A stretch of DNA of 64,000 nucleotides. It comes from Pedobacter roseus (lineage in GTDB: Bacteria; Bacteroidota; Bacteroidia; Sphingobacteriales; Sphingobacteriaceae). The DNA is taken from the NCBI RefSeq assembly GCF_014395225.1, contig NZ_CP060723.1, forward strand, positions 5,208,001-5,272,000, written 5' to 3'. Every line of letters starts with the position of its first letter. Position 1 is the first letter of the stretch. The notes below the pieces were generated by a model. The model searched no databases. It saw nothing but the letters and a program-made list of their open reading frames with translations, and was not told the DNA's origin. A program made the position numbers and the translations under genes. Positions 8,552 to 17,131 of the stretch are shown one piece after another.

Positions 8552-10594
8552 TTACTTACCGAATTTTTCGTTGAACATTTTCTCCAAGGCAAACATTTCA
8601 TCGCGGAGTTTTGCGGCTTGTAAAAAGTCCATGTCTTTTGCCGCTTTCTGCATATCCTTACGGGTATTATCGATTGCTCTTTGCAATTCATTTTTACCCA
8701 TATACTGTACAATCGGATCGGCTGCGATGCTGATTTCGGCATTTTCTACATAAGCCCTGGCTTTGTTATCGCTTGCTTTTTGAGAGAAATCGAGTACTGA
8801 AGTCTGCTCTAAAATGGCCTCTCTTGATTTTCCAACGGTTTTTGGAGTAATGCCATGCTCAAGGTTATAGGCAATCTGTATATCCCTACGCCTGTTGGTT
8901 TCCGAAATGGTTTTTTCCATGCTATCGGTAATGCCATCAGCATACATAATTACCCGGCCTTTATCGTTACGGGCGGCACGGCCAATGGTCTGGATTAGTG
9001 ATTTCTCAGAACGAAGGAAACCTTCTTTATCAGCATCTAAGATGGCTACTAATGTTACTTCAGGTAAATCTAAACCCTCACGTAAAAGGTTAATTCCTAC
9101 TAAAACATCGAATTCGCCTAAACGTAAACCACGGAGAATTTCTACACGCTCCAGGGTTTTAATCTCAGAGTGGATATACCTGGTTTTGATATTTAACCGA
9201 TCCAGGTACTTAGTCAGCTCTTCGGCCATACGTTTGGTTAAAGTGGTTACCAGGATACGTCCACCGTCTTTTATGGTAATATCAATTTCGTCCAAAAGAT
9301 CATCAACCTGGTTAATGGCTGGCCTGATTTCGATCACAGGATCTAATAATCCGGTCGGCCTGATCACCTGTTCTACCACCACGCCCTCTGATTTTTCGAG
9401 TTCGTACTCGGCTGGTGTTGCACTTACATAAATGGTTTGTGGAGCAAGTGCCTCAAACTCGTTAAAGTTTAATGGCCTGTTATCCAGTGCTGCGGGTAAA
9501 CGGAATCCGTACTCAACCAACGATAATTTTCTCGACCTATCGCCGCCGTACATCGCCCTGATCTGTGGAACGGTCACGTGACTTTCATCGATGACCATTA
9601 AATAATCTTCCGGGAAATAATCCAGCAAACAGAAAGGGCGCATGCCCGGCTGTCTTCCGTCAAAGAAACGTGAATAATTTTCGATACCCGAACAATATCC
9701 GAGTTCTTTCATCATTTCGATATCAAAATTGGTGCGTTCTTCCAGCCTCTTGGCTTCCAGTAAATGCCTGTCGGCAATCAATTGGTTCTTACGGATTTCC
9801 AGTTCCTCCTGAATACCCCAAATAGAGGAATTGAACCTATCTTTAGGGGTAACGAAAAGATTGGCAGGATAAATGGCCATATCTTCGAGTTTTTCCAGGG
9901 TTTTGCCTGAAACAGGATCAATTGCCGAAAGTTCTTCAATGTCATCACCAAAAAAGGAAATGCGATAGGCATGATCAAGGTAAGCAGGATAAATATCTAC
10001 AGTATCCCCCTTAACCCTAAAAGTTCCGCGTTTAAAGTCGGTTGTAGTACGCGAATATAAAATCTCAACCAAACTGTGTAAAAAAGCATTTCTCGAAATA
10101 CGTAAACCTACGCCAAAGCGGAAAACCATCCTTGAGAAATCTTCAGGATTACCCATACCATAAATGCAGGAGATGGATGAGACCACGATAATATCACGCC
10201 GGCCGCTCATCAATGAAGAGGTGGTACGTAAACGTAGTTTTTCGATCTCCTCGTTAATACTTAAATCTTTTTCGATATAGGTATTACTGGAAGCAATAAA
10301 AGCCTCTGGCTGATAGTAATCGTAATACGAAACAAAGTAATTTACCGAATTTTCAGGGAAGAAGTTTTTAAACTCGCCATAAAGCTGTGCTGCTAAGGTT
10401 TTATTATGACTTAAAATCAAAGTAGGCTTTTGAGTCTGCTCGATTACATTGGCCACGGTGAAGGTTTTTCCAGATCCTGTAACGCCTAATAAAGTTTGAT
10501 AATGTTCGTTAGCGTTTACACCATCAACCAGTTGTTTAATGGCATTTGGCTGATCTCCGGTAGGCTGATATTCTGAGGTGATTTTAAATTTCAT
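8552..10594 (-). CDS. uvrB: excinuclease ABC subunit UvrB
   Basis: Damage-recognition helicase of nucleotide excision repair, handing the damaged strand from UvrA to UvrC. 680 aa, the usual length. Visible are the Walker A loop (GVTGSGKTFT, about residues 39-48), the beta-hairpin region starting YYDYYQPEAF (about 93), the Walker B DESH box (about 340), helicase motifs V/VI (GINLLREGLDLPEV and IGRAARN) and a C-terminal UVR motif (about 640-675) that contacts UvrC. uvrA and uvrC are not in the window. The ATG at 10594 matches the family N terminus (MKFKITSEYQPTGDQPxAI). A promoter-like box and a perfect dyad lie immediately upstream, so the gene may be regulated on its own. Confidence 0.98.
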   Translation of the reverse strand: MKFKITSEYQPTGDQPNAIKQLVDGVNANEHYQTLLGVTGSGKTFTVANVIEQTQKPTLILSHNKTLAAQLYGEFKNFFPENSVNYFVSYYDYYQPEAFIASSNTYIEKDLSINEEIEKLRLRTTSSLMSGRRDIIVVSSISCIYGMGNPEDFSRMVFRFGVGLRISRNAFLHSLVEILYSRTTTDFKRGTFRVKGDTVDIYPAYLDHAYRISFFGDDIEELSAIDPVSGKTLEKLEDMAIYPANLFVTPKDRFNSSIWGIQEELEIRKNQLIADRHLLEAKRLEERTNFDIEMMKELGYCSGIENYSRFFDGRQPGMRPFCLLDYFPEDYLMVIDESHVTVPQIRAMYGGDRSRKLSLVEYGFRLPAALDNRPLNFNEFEALAPQTIYVSATPAEYELEKSEGVVVEQVIRPTGLLDPVIEIRPAINQVDDLLDEIDITIKDGGRILVTTLTKRMAEELTKYLDRLNIKTRYIHSEIKTLERVEILRGLRLGEFDVLVGINLLREGLDLPEVTLVAILDADKEGFLRSEKSLIQTIGRAARNDKGRVIMYADGITDSMEKTISETNRRRDIQIAYNLEHGITPKTVGKSREAILEQTSVLDFSQKASDNKARAYVENAEISIAADPIVQYMGKNELQRAIDNTRKDMQKAAKDMDFLQAAKLRDEMFALEKMFNEKFGK

Positions 10595-10602
10595 GAGTAT
10601 AT

Positions 10603-10634
10603 CAAACTTAGTTAAAATTGATCTTTAAATCAAT
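10603..10634 (-). promoter_or_regulatory. putative uvrB promoter
   Basis: Reading on the minus strand, ATTG at 10634-10631, a 20-base spacer, then TAAGTTTG at 10610-10603, which fits the Bacteroidota TTTG / TAnnTTTG pattern. The predicted transcript start is within a few bases of the uvrB ATG, so the leader would be very short or absent. Confidence 0.4.
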
Positions 10635-10639
10635 TTTAA
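10612..10639. promoter_or_regulatory. perfect 11-bp dyad overlapping the uvrB promoter
   Basis: TTAAAATTGAT and its exact reverse complement ATCAATTTTAA are separated by six bases (CTTTAA). The dyad overlaps the spacer and -33 region of the putative uvrB promoter. It lacks a T run and is AT-rich, so an operator is more likely than a terminator. Which regulator would bind it is unknown. Confidence 0.45.
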
Positions 10640-10740
10640 TGTTCTCTCCTCCGCTTATAAAAACATAAACCGCTTGGAGGAAATATGCGATTTAGGCTGT
10701 AAAGAGTAAAACAGGCGAAAGTCAGGAAAGTTGGAAAAAT

Positions 10741-10775
10741 AAAATCCCCGTTGAAGAAAATTCAACGGGGATTTT
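10741..10775 (-). terminator. strong terminator of the HupE-M1 peptidase operon
   Basis: Perfect 15-bp stem (left arm AAAATCCCCGTTGAA) with a five-base loop; the stem itself ends in a T run on the minus strand. It lies downstream of the M1 peptidase gene. Confidence 0.85.
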
Positions 10776-10796
10776 ATCAAATCAAATTATGCAGAA

Positions 10797-10830
10797 GCTT
10801 TAAGATTCCCAATCAAGTTGGGAACGACGA
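10797..10830 (-). repeat. dispersed intergenic repeat, copy 1 (TCGTC-TTCCC family)
   Basis: On the minus strand it reads TCGTCGTTCCC, a variable centre, GGGAATCTTAAAGC. The same ends occur at 31306-31338 on the plus strand. The centre is an imperfect palindrome (TTCCCAA / TTGGGAA). Both copies sit just past a terminator hairpin. Confidence 0.6.
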
Positions 10831-10851
10831 TCCGCGATAATGATGATGCTA

Positions 10852-13224
10852 TTATTTTCCGGCAGCTGCCTGCATAGGATTTTTACCAACTGACTGGCCT
10901 CTTACAGCACCACCAGCTTTCATTTTGTAAACCTTAAATTTACTTTCTTTTGCTTTGCCACCCCAGGTATTGTTTGAGGTATCGATATCAGCAGTTTCGC
11001 GTAACGGATCAACTAAAATTGAAGCAACTTCTTTGTTTTTTACATAGAATTTAGAAGTTTTAAGCTCATTATGCCTCCAGATCTGTGCAGGGATACGGTC
11101 GATCTCTTTGGTACCATCTTTATAGGTAAACTCCACAATAATAGGCATCACCAAACCGCCTCTGTTGCTAAAGCTTAGTTCATATAAAAACTGGTTGGCA
11201 TACTTATTTTGATCAGCTTCTGCAACAACTTCTACAGGTGGTGTCATATCCATTTTGGTAGCTACAGTAGTATCAACAGTTACCAATCCTCTATCGTATT
11301 TATAATAAAAGTCCTGTGCTGCAGTATTCTTATCTACATAGAAATTAATCTTTTTATCCTCACGGTTTCTGATTTTTGAAATATCTTCGAAAGCATTCAC
11401 CGCTGGTTTATCAATTTTAACCATCCTCGATCTGGCAGCAGGAACTTCTTTAGGGAAATCGGCTTTAGCAAATTTCACACTATCCAATGAGATATCGCAG
11501 GGGTCTGTTCCGTAAAACCAACCTCTCCAAAACCAATCTAAATCTTCGCCACTGGCATCTTCCATGGTACGGAAAAGATCTGCAGGTTCAGGGTGTTTAA
11601 AAGCCCATCTTCTGGCATATTCTTTAAATGCGTAATCGAAAAGTTCTCTGCCCATAATGGTTTCGCGGAGAATATTTAAACCTGTAGCTGGTTTCGAATA
11701 AGCATTTGGACCAAAACGTGCAATGTTTTCAGAGTTGGTCATAATTGGCTCCAACTCATCTTTAGGCAATTTCATGTAATCAACAATGGTGTAAGCAGGC
11801 CCCTTTTTGCTTGGAAATTTGTTATCCCAAAGTTCTTCTGTTAAATATTCAACAAAAGAGTTTAAACCCTCGTCCATCCAGGTCCACTGGCGCTCATCGC
11901 TGTTCACAATCATTGGGAAAAAGTTGTGCCCAACCTCGTGGATAATTACACCAAGCATTCCGTTTTTGGTGCTTTCGCTGTAAGTTCCATCGGCATCTGT
12001 ACGGCCATAGTTGAAGCAGATCATCGGATATTCCATTCCATTAGCTGCTTCGATACTTTGAGCAACCGGGTAAGGGTAAGGAATGGTAAAATCTGAATAA
12101 GTTTTGATGGTATGCGCTACTGCACGTGTAGAAAATTTGCTGTACAGGTTGTAAGCCTCTTTTCCGTAAAAACTCATACACATTACAGTGTTGTTATTGG
12201 CCTGAATTTTTTGTGGCATGGCATCCCAGATAAACTTACGGGAAGAAGTCCATGCAAAATCGCGCACATTATTGGCGTTGAAAACCCAGGTTTTTTTAGC
12301 GGTCGATTTTTTGGTTTCAGCGGTTTTCGCTTCAGCTAAAGTCTGGATTTCTACCGGAGCTGCTGCAGTTTTTGCAGAATTATATCTGCTCAATTGCGTT
12401 GGGTTTAATACCGCGCTATAGTTGATACACTCTCCTGTTGCACCGATCAGGTGATCTGCCGGAACAGTCATCTGTACTTTAAAATCACCAAAGGTTAAGG
12501 CAAACTCGCCTCTTCCTGTAAACTGGTGGTTCTGCCAGCCCTGAAAATCGCTGTAAACGCACAAACGTGGGTACCATTGCGTCATGGTAAACAGGTAGTT
12601 GCCATCTGCCGGGAAAAACTCGTAACCGCCACGGCCACCAACACTCATTCTGTCGGTAATTTTGTAGTTCCAATCAATATTAAAAATTAATTTCTGTCCT
12701 GTTCTTAAAGCTACCGGCAAATCAATCCTCATCATGGTTTTATTAACCGTGTATTTTAGGTTTTTACCTGTTGCATCCGTTAGTTTGGTAATGTTGATTC
12801 CATCACCATTGTTAGCAGTTGCGCTTAACTGGTCCAAACTTTTCGTTGTGCCCATAAGAGGCATTTTGGTCGCATCCTGATAGTTTGCGTTCTTATCGGT
12901 ACTGTGCTCGTTTTCATCAAGCTGCAACCAGATATAAGTTAAGGGATCAGGAGAATTATTGGTGTAGGTAACGGTTTCAGATCCCGTAAGTAACAGGTTT
13001 TTTTCATCCAGTTCACATTTAATGTTATAATCGGCACGTTGCTGCCAATATTTAACACCTGGTGCCCCGCTGGCTGTACGTTGTTCGTTTGGTGTAGGTA
13101 AGATAGTACCCAGCTGTTCGAATTTGTTCCCGTGGTTACTGCCAGGGTTATTCTGAATGTTTTGGGCCATGGCCAAAGTACCCGAAAAGAGTAAAAGACC
13201 AGTTAAAGTAAACAGTTTATTCAT
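10852..13224 (-). CDS. secreted M1 family metallopeptidase
   Basis: 790-aa exported zinc aminopeptidase-like protein with a signal peptide (MNKLFTLTGLLLFSGTLAMAQ). Residues about 60-300 form the M1 N-terminal beta domain (TGSETVTYTNNSPDPLTYIWLQLDEN), and the catalytic domain holds HEVGHNFF (about 428-435) with the third zinc ligand in WMDEGLNSFVEY, i.e. HExxH-x18-E. The GxMEN exopeptidase motif appears as AANGMEYP, with Tyr in place of Asn, so the aminopeptidase specificity may differ. It follows a HupE-like permease gene by ten bases on the same strand, and both end at a strong terminator. Likely periplasmic or surface-exposed protein degradation. Confidence 0.9.
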   Translation of the reverse strand: MNKLFTLTGLLLFSGTLAMAQNIQNNPGSNHGNKFEQLGTILPTPNEQRTASGAPGVKYWQQRADYNIKCELDEKNLLLTGSETVTYTNNSPDPLTYIWLQLDENEHSTDKNANYQDATKMPLMGTTKSLDQLSATANNGDGINITKLTDATGKNLKYTVNKTMMRIDLPVALRTGQKLIFNIDWNYKITDRMSVGGRGGYEFFPADGNYLFTMTQWYPRLCVYSDFQGWQNHQFTGRGEFALTFGDFKVQMTVPADHLIGATGECINYSAVLNPTQLSRYNSAKTAAAPVEIQTLAEAKTAETKKSTAKKTWVFNANNVRDFAWTSSRKFIWDAMPQKIQANNNTVMCMSFYGKEAYNLYSKFSTRAVAHTIKTYSDFTIPYPYPVAQSIEAANGMEYPMICFNYGRTDADGTYSESTKNGMLGVIIHEVGHNFFPMIVNSDERQWTWMDEGLNSFVEYLTEELWDNKFPSKKGPAYTIVDYMKLPKDELEPIMTNSENIARFGPNAYSKPATGLNILRETIMGRELFDYAFKEYARRWAFKHPEPADLFRTMEDASGEDLDWFWRGWFYGTDPCDISLDSVKFAKADFPKEVPAARSRMVKIDKPAVNAFEDISKIRNREDKKINFYVDKNTAAQDFYYKYDRGLVTVDTTVATKMDMTPPVEVVAEADQNKYANQFLYELSFSNRGGLVMPIIVEFTYKDGTKEIDRIPAQIWRHNELKTSKFYVKNKEVASILVDPLRETADIDTSNNTWGGKAKESKFKVYKMKAGGAVRGQSVGKNPMQAAAGK

Positions 13225-13234
13225 AATACATTAG

Positions 13235-13819
13235 TTAAAGAGGAATTCTTTCTAAAGCCATTTTTAAAGCCAGGCTAAATACGGCTGCCGATACAAATAA
13301 TACCCAGCTTAGGCGTTTAATGCGGGTATAGTTAAAAATGAAAAAAGTAATCAATAAAATAATGATCACCATAAAAATCTGTCCTGCCTCAAGCCCTGCA
13401 TTAAAACCAAACAGGCCCCAGCCAATGTTCTGGTCTTTTGCCAGCATGATTCTGATGGAATTGGCGAAACCCATGCCGTGGATCAATCCAAAACCCAATG
13501 CCAAAAAGTAGTTGATCTTTACAGATTTCATCGAAAAATTCTTCCTGAACAGATTACTTATCGCAGTAATGACAATGGTGCAGGGGATTAAAAACTCTAC
13601 CCATTTGCTTTCGAACCTGATGATGTCTAAAACACTCAAAAGTAAAGTAAGCGAATGGCCAATCGTAAAAGCAGTAACCAATATCAGCACTTGTTTCAGG
13701 TTGTGGTAACTATAAATGGCAACCAATGCTAAGATAAAAAGTTGATGATCTAACGCATCGGCGCTTATAATATGCTCCCAACCTAATTTGAAATAAAAGA
13801 TAAAATCTTGCAACGGCAT
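13235..13819 (-). CDS. HupE/UreJ family membrane protein
   Basis: 194-aa polytopic membrane protein with about six membrane segments. It carries the HupE/UreJ landmarks: GWEHIxSADALDHQLFILAL near residue 13, TAFTIGHSLTLLLS in the middle and ALGFGLIHGMGFANS at about 108-122. The repeated His-containing motifs (HxxxxDALDH, GHS, HGMGFA) are the supposed nickel or cobalt ligands of this permease group; transport itself is inferred. No hydrogenase or urease gene is nearby. Its operon partner is the M1 metallopeptidase, ten bases downstream, so metal supply for an exported enzyme is one possible reading. Divergent from the DUF6702 gene. Confidence 0.85.
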   Translation of the reverse strand: MPLQDFIFYFKLGWEHIISADALDHQLFILALVAIYSYHNLKQVLILVTAFTIGHSLTLLLSVLDIIRFESKWVEFLIPCTIVITAISNLFRKNFSMKSVKINYFLALGFGLIHGMGFANSIRIMLAKDQNIGWGLFGFNAGLEAGQIFMVIIILLITFFIFNYTRIKRLSWVLFVSAAVFSLALKMALERIPL

Positions 13820-13958
13820 GAAATAATAAGCTAACTATTGGAGTTAAAATAGTTTATAAGGCTTAAAATTATGTTTTTAATTGCAAAAAGCCCAAATATC
13901 CTTAAAACAAAACCATAAATACCAAATTTGTTACTAATTTTTATGTTATTTAGGGCGG

Positions 13959-13990
13959 TTGTTTGGTTTAAACTTTAAATCTTAACTTTG
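13959..13990 (+). promoter_or_regulatory. putative promoter of the DUF6702 gene
   Basis: TTG at 13959-13961, a 21-base spacer and TAACTTTG at 13983-13990 fit the Bacteroidota -33/-7 pattern; the start codon follows 23 bases after the -7 box. Confidence 0.5.
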
Positions 13991-14013
13991 CTGGCCATAA
14001 CACCTTGATATTG

Positions 14014-14520
14014 ATGCATAGATTAAAATATATCCTTTTGCTATTATGCTGTGCTTGCTGTTCGGTTAATGCAGGTATGAAACATCCTTTGCATGTAAGC
14101 ACGACCGAAATAAATTTTAACGCCCGGGATAAAACCTTAGAAATAAGCTGCAGGATTTTTTCGGATGATTTTGAAGCCATTTTAGTGAAACTATATAAGC
14201 AGAAAACGGATTTAAGCAATGCGAATATGAAAACTGCAATGGATGAACTGGTTAAAAAGTACCTGCTCTCGCACTTGCAGTTAAAAGCCAACGGAAAAGC
14301 GGTTGCCATGAACTATATCGGCTTCGAAATTGATCATGAAGCAACCAATATTTACCTCGAAGTGGAAAAAATGCCGGCTGTAAAATCGGTTGAGGTTAAC
14401 GACACCATTTTATACGATATGTTTGATGATCAGATGAGTATTGTACACGTTGTAAAGGCTAGCACCCGTAAAAGCACTAAAATACTGTATCCCGAAAAGA
14501 AGTTTACCGCAAACTTTTAA
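14014..14520 (+). CDS. DUF6702 family exported protein
   Basis: 168-aa precursor with a signal sequence (MHRLKYILLLLCCACCSVNAG). The ATG at 14014 is preferred over a TTG three codons earlier. The mature part starts KHPLHVSTTEINFN and continues with ISCRIFSDDFEAIL and a C-terminal YDMFDDQMSIVHV, the pattern of DUF6702, a Bacteroidota family of unknown function. Divergently placed to the HupE-M1 peptidase operon. The 133 bases to the next gene show nothing notable. Confidence 0.75.
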   Translation: MHRLKYILLLLCCACCSVNAGMKHPLHVSTTEINFNARDKTLEISCRIFSDDFEAILVKLYKQKTDLSNANMKTAMDELVKKYLLSHLQLKANGKAVAMNYIGFEIDHEATNIYLEVEKMPAVKSVEVNDTILYDMFDDQMSIVHVVKASTRKSTKILYPEKKFTANF

Positions 14521-14653
14521 TTGTAATTTTTGTATTAGATAACGGTTCAATGTTAAATTACCGTTAAATTTAAAAGGCTATATTATAGGTTAATATTAGC
14601 TGAGGAATATTTCTTGTCATCTTTTTTTAAATCCCGTGTTGTTAAAATAAGTT

Positions 14654-15922
14654 ATGCATCTAATCATCTTCTCCAATATATTAACGCCCAGAATAAAATA
14701 TATCTTCAATTTTATTTTTAAGGATATCCTTAAAGCAGAAATAGAATTTACAGGTAATAGTCAGTATTTTCTGCAAAGTGAACAGGTTAAGATCAGCTAT
14801 GGTGATGAACCATTAGGTGATGAGCTTTTTTTTAAAACCACCGCTTTGCTTTTTTCCAATAAACTGGAAGAATTTAAACCAAAAACCATTTCATTTGGCG
14901 AGTACCAGGTTCCTTTTCCGGTAGAGCAATCTGCTTTGCCCTTTGATGTTTTTGCGGCGTCCTTTTTTTTGCTGAGCCGTTACGAAGAATACATTCACCA
15001 AAAAAATACAGAAGAAGAATTTAAGCCCTCAAAAAGTTACCAGTATAAATGGAAGGTTTTGGATAAACCGGTTATTGATGAATGGGCATTAATGATTAAA
15101 AGCATCATCAGAAAAAAACATCCAAATTTTAAATTTCGCGAAAAGAAATTCCAGCATCAGCCTACCATTCACTTCAATATTTTACCAGGTTTACCAGAAG
15201 GTTTTTTAAACCGGACTAAATTTGTTTTTAGTGCGCTTTTTAAAAAAGAGAATAATTACCTGAGTTCAAAATTCGATCGGCTCACCGGAGTTGGGATCAA
15301 TAATGAGCAGGTACTGGAAGAAGTAAATAAAATTGTGGCTGCGAAAAAAAATAAAGCCCTTTATTTTGTCGATTTTCCTGAAGTACCGATGGATTACATT
15401 CAGATTAATGGTGTTGCTAAACATTTTGAGGATCAATCTGTAGGGTTATTAAGGCCTTGTGCCAGCGACAAGCAGAAAATGACCGAGATTAAAGAAGGAC
15501 TGATCAAACTTAAGAAAATCCATCCAACAGCTATTCCTCTAACCAGTCAGCAATTGGAAGTATTAAAATTTCCAATCTGTTATTTGAATATCCTTAATTC
15601 GGGCATTACTGCCGATTATTCTATGGGTTATAGCAATGTGCCAGGCTTTAGGGCGGGAACTTGTACTCCTTTTAACTGGTACGATCTTCAGCTCGAAAAA
15701 GTAACACCTCTGGTGGTGAATTCTTATTGTTTAACCGATTATATCCTGCAGTGCTTAACAACCGAATCGGCGACGAAAACCTTACATCAATATATTGATG
15801 CGGTTAAGGTTGTAAACGGAATATTTTATAGCAGCTGGAGTTTAAAAAGTTTATCAGATCATCCCAAATATAAAAGATTGAGGTTACTGTTTATTGAAAC
15901 GCTTAACTACGCAGGAAACTAA
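14654..15922 (+). CDS. polysaccharide-deacetylase-like protein, apparently without catalytic residues
   Basis: 422-aa cytosolic protein related to the Bacteroidota polysaccharide deacetylase group with a DUF7033-type N-terminal domain: FDVFAASFFLLSRYEEY at about 95-111 and PGFRAGTCTPFNWYDL at about 330-345 are family hallmarks. The positions where active members have paired aspartates after the central strand (TxDxD) read TIHFN here, and the usual GLHPSY motif is GLLRPCA, so metal ligands appear lost. This judgement relies on remembered family patterns, not an alignment. It may be a binding or structural paralogue. It is a single gene with no glycan-synthesis neighbours. Confidence 0.65.
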   Translation: MHLIIFSNILTPRIKYIFNFIFKDILKAEIEFTGNSQYFLQSEQVKISYGDEPLGDELFFKTTALLFSNKLEEFKPKTISFGEYQVPFPVEQSALPFDVFAASFFLLSRYEEYIHQKNTEEEFKPSKSYQYKWKVLDKPVIDEWALMIKSIIRKKHPNFKFREKKFQHQPTIHFNILPGLPEGFLNRTKFVFSALFKKENNYLSSKFDRLTGVGINNEQVLEEVNKIVAAKKNKALYFVDFPEVPMDYIQINGVAKHFEDQSVGLLRPCASDKQKMTEIKEGLIKLKKIHPTAIPLTSQQLEVLKFPICYLNILNSGITADYSMGYSNVPGFRAGTCTPFNWYDLQLEKVTPLVVNSYCLTDYILQCLTTESATKTLHQYIDAVKVVNGIFYSSWSLKSLSDHPKYKRLRLLFIETLNYAGN

Positions 15923-15991
15923 TTTTTTAAACTATCGCCTTAAAATCGCTAATTTTAACCATTAAACCCGATGGGCAAAGTAAAATAATAT

Positions 15992-16055
15992 AACCACGGA
16001 TGAAAAGGATGTACACAGATAGAAAATCCGTGTTTATCTGTGTGCATCTGTGGTT
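15992..16055. repeat. two-tier palindromic element, gene-less copy
   Basis: Outer arms AACCACGGATG / CATCTGTGGTT (one mismatch) enclose inner arms ACACAGATA / TATCTGTGT around a short loop. The nesting and the CAGAT / ATCTG cores match the element at 47898-47974 that abuts the GxxExxY gene. It lies in the 187-base gap upstream of upp. Confidence 0.7.
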
Positions 16056-16109
16056 AAAAAGGCTTAACTTCCAATTAGGGCTTGATTTTATAAAACCCGA
16101 AAAACAAAA

Positions 16110-16757
16110 ATGATGATTTTTGACCTAAGCAAAACAAAATCGATTGCCAATACCTTTATAGCCGAACTTCGGGATGAAAACATCCAGAAAGATTCGATGC
16201 GTTTCCGCAAAAATCTGGAAAGGCTTGGTGAGTTTTTTGCTTACGAAATCAGTAAATCGTTAAAATATAGTTCTAAAGAAATTACAACTCCTCTAGGCGT
16301 ATCGCCCTGCGAAGTTTTAGCACAACAACCTGTCCTGGCCACTATACTACGGGCCGGACTGCCATTGCAACAAGGTTTGCTCAATATTTTCGACAGGGCT
16401 GAATGCTGTTTTATTTCGGCTTACAGAAAAGTTGAAAAGAGTGGCGATTTCGTGATCCAGATGGATTATATTTCTACTCCTGATTTAGATGGCAAAGTTT
16501 TGATTATGGCCGACCCTATGCTGGCAACCGGACAAAGTATGGTAATGTGCTGTAAAGAATTGATTAACCGCTACAAAATTGAAGAACTTCATATTGTTGC
16601 CGCAATAGCCAGTACCGAAGGCGTTGCCCATGTACGCGCCAATTTGCCTAAGGCGAAAATTTGGGTTGGTGCCATTGATGAAGAAATGACCAGTAAATCT
16701 TACATCGTTCCCGGATTAGGTGATGCCGGCGATTTGGCTTATGGAGAGAAAGTTTAG
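16110..16757 (+). CDS. upp: uracil phosphoribosyltransferase
   Basis: Salvages uracil to UMP using PRPP in the cytosol. 215 aa. The PRPP-binding loop is VLIMADPMLATGQSM (about 130-144); the uracil-binding end reads YIVPGLGDAGDLAYGEKV; ILRAGLPLQQG (about 77-87) is the conserved hydrophobic/flexible loop region. ATG codons at 16110 and 16113 are both possible; the first is given. A degenerate AGTC-rich tract follows the stop codon, and the gene is not obviously linked to other pyrimidine genes except the YjjG-type nucleotidase two genes downstream. Confidence 0.95.
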   Translation: MMIFDLSKTKSIANTFIAELRDENIQKDSMRFRKNLERLGEFFAYEISKSLKYSSKEITTPLGVSPCEVLAQQPVLATILRAGLPLQQGLLNIFDRAECCFISAYRKVEKSGDFVIQMDYISTPDLDGKVLIMADPMLATGQSMVMCCKELINRYKIEELHIVAAIASTEGVAHVRANLPKAKIWVGAIDEEMTSKSYIVPGLGDAGDLAYGEKV

Positions 16758-16759
16758 GG

Positions 16760-16793
16760 TAGTCCTTAGTCTGAAGTCTTTAGTCCGGAGTCG
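16760..16793 (+). repeat. degenerate AGTCC/TGAAGTC tract
   Basis: A run of spaced AGTC units (AGTCCTTAGTCTGAAGTC and onward to GGAGTC) between upp and the next gene. A similar tract lies inside the E2 gene at 44529-44565. Confidence 0.55.
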
Positions 16794-16813
16794 TTAACCC
16801 TCATGAAATAAAA

Positions 16814-17131
16814 TTGAATATCCTCTTTATATGCAGTAGAAATAAATGGCGAAGTGCTACTGCCGAAACTATTTATAAAAACCATCCCGAACATCAGGTA
16901 CGCTCAGCTGGTACGGAACCTTCGGCAAGGATTAAAATCAGTGCCAGATTGATCGCTTGGGCAGACCTGATCTTTGTAATGGAGAAAAAACATAAACAAA
17001 GGATTACCGAGCGTTTTCCTGAAGAAGTTTATGAAAAAGAAATGATTACTTTGGAAATTCCAGATGATTATCAGTACATGGACGGGGAGCTTATTGAGGA
17101 GCTTAACGCAAAGGTGGGAGATTATTTATAA
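16814..17131 (+). CDS. low molecular weight protein-tyrosine-phosphatase-like protein
   Basis: 105-aa single-domain protein. The P-loop is CSRNKWRSAT at residues about 7-16, a valid C-x5-R with the following Ser, but the second Cys and the Pro of typical enzymes (CxGNxCRSP) are replaced by Trp and Ala. A possible general-acid Asp lies in LEIPDDYQYMD near the C terminus. It is shorter than classical family members (about 150 aa) and belongs to a compact subgroup often annotated as phosphotyrosine phosphatase. The start is TTG at 16814, since the nearby ATG is out of frame. Substrate unknown; activity plausible but unproven. Confidence 0.75.
   Translation: MNILFICSRNKWRSATAETIYKNHPEHQVRSAGTEPSARIKISARLIAWADLIFVMEKKHKQRITERFPEEVYEKEMITLEIPDDYQYMDGELIEELNAKVGDYL

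Noticed and set aside
8895..9431. 178-codon plus-strand frame inside uvrB
   Set aside because: Antisense to a highly conserved helicase region; Ser/Arg-rich composition typical of shadow frames.
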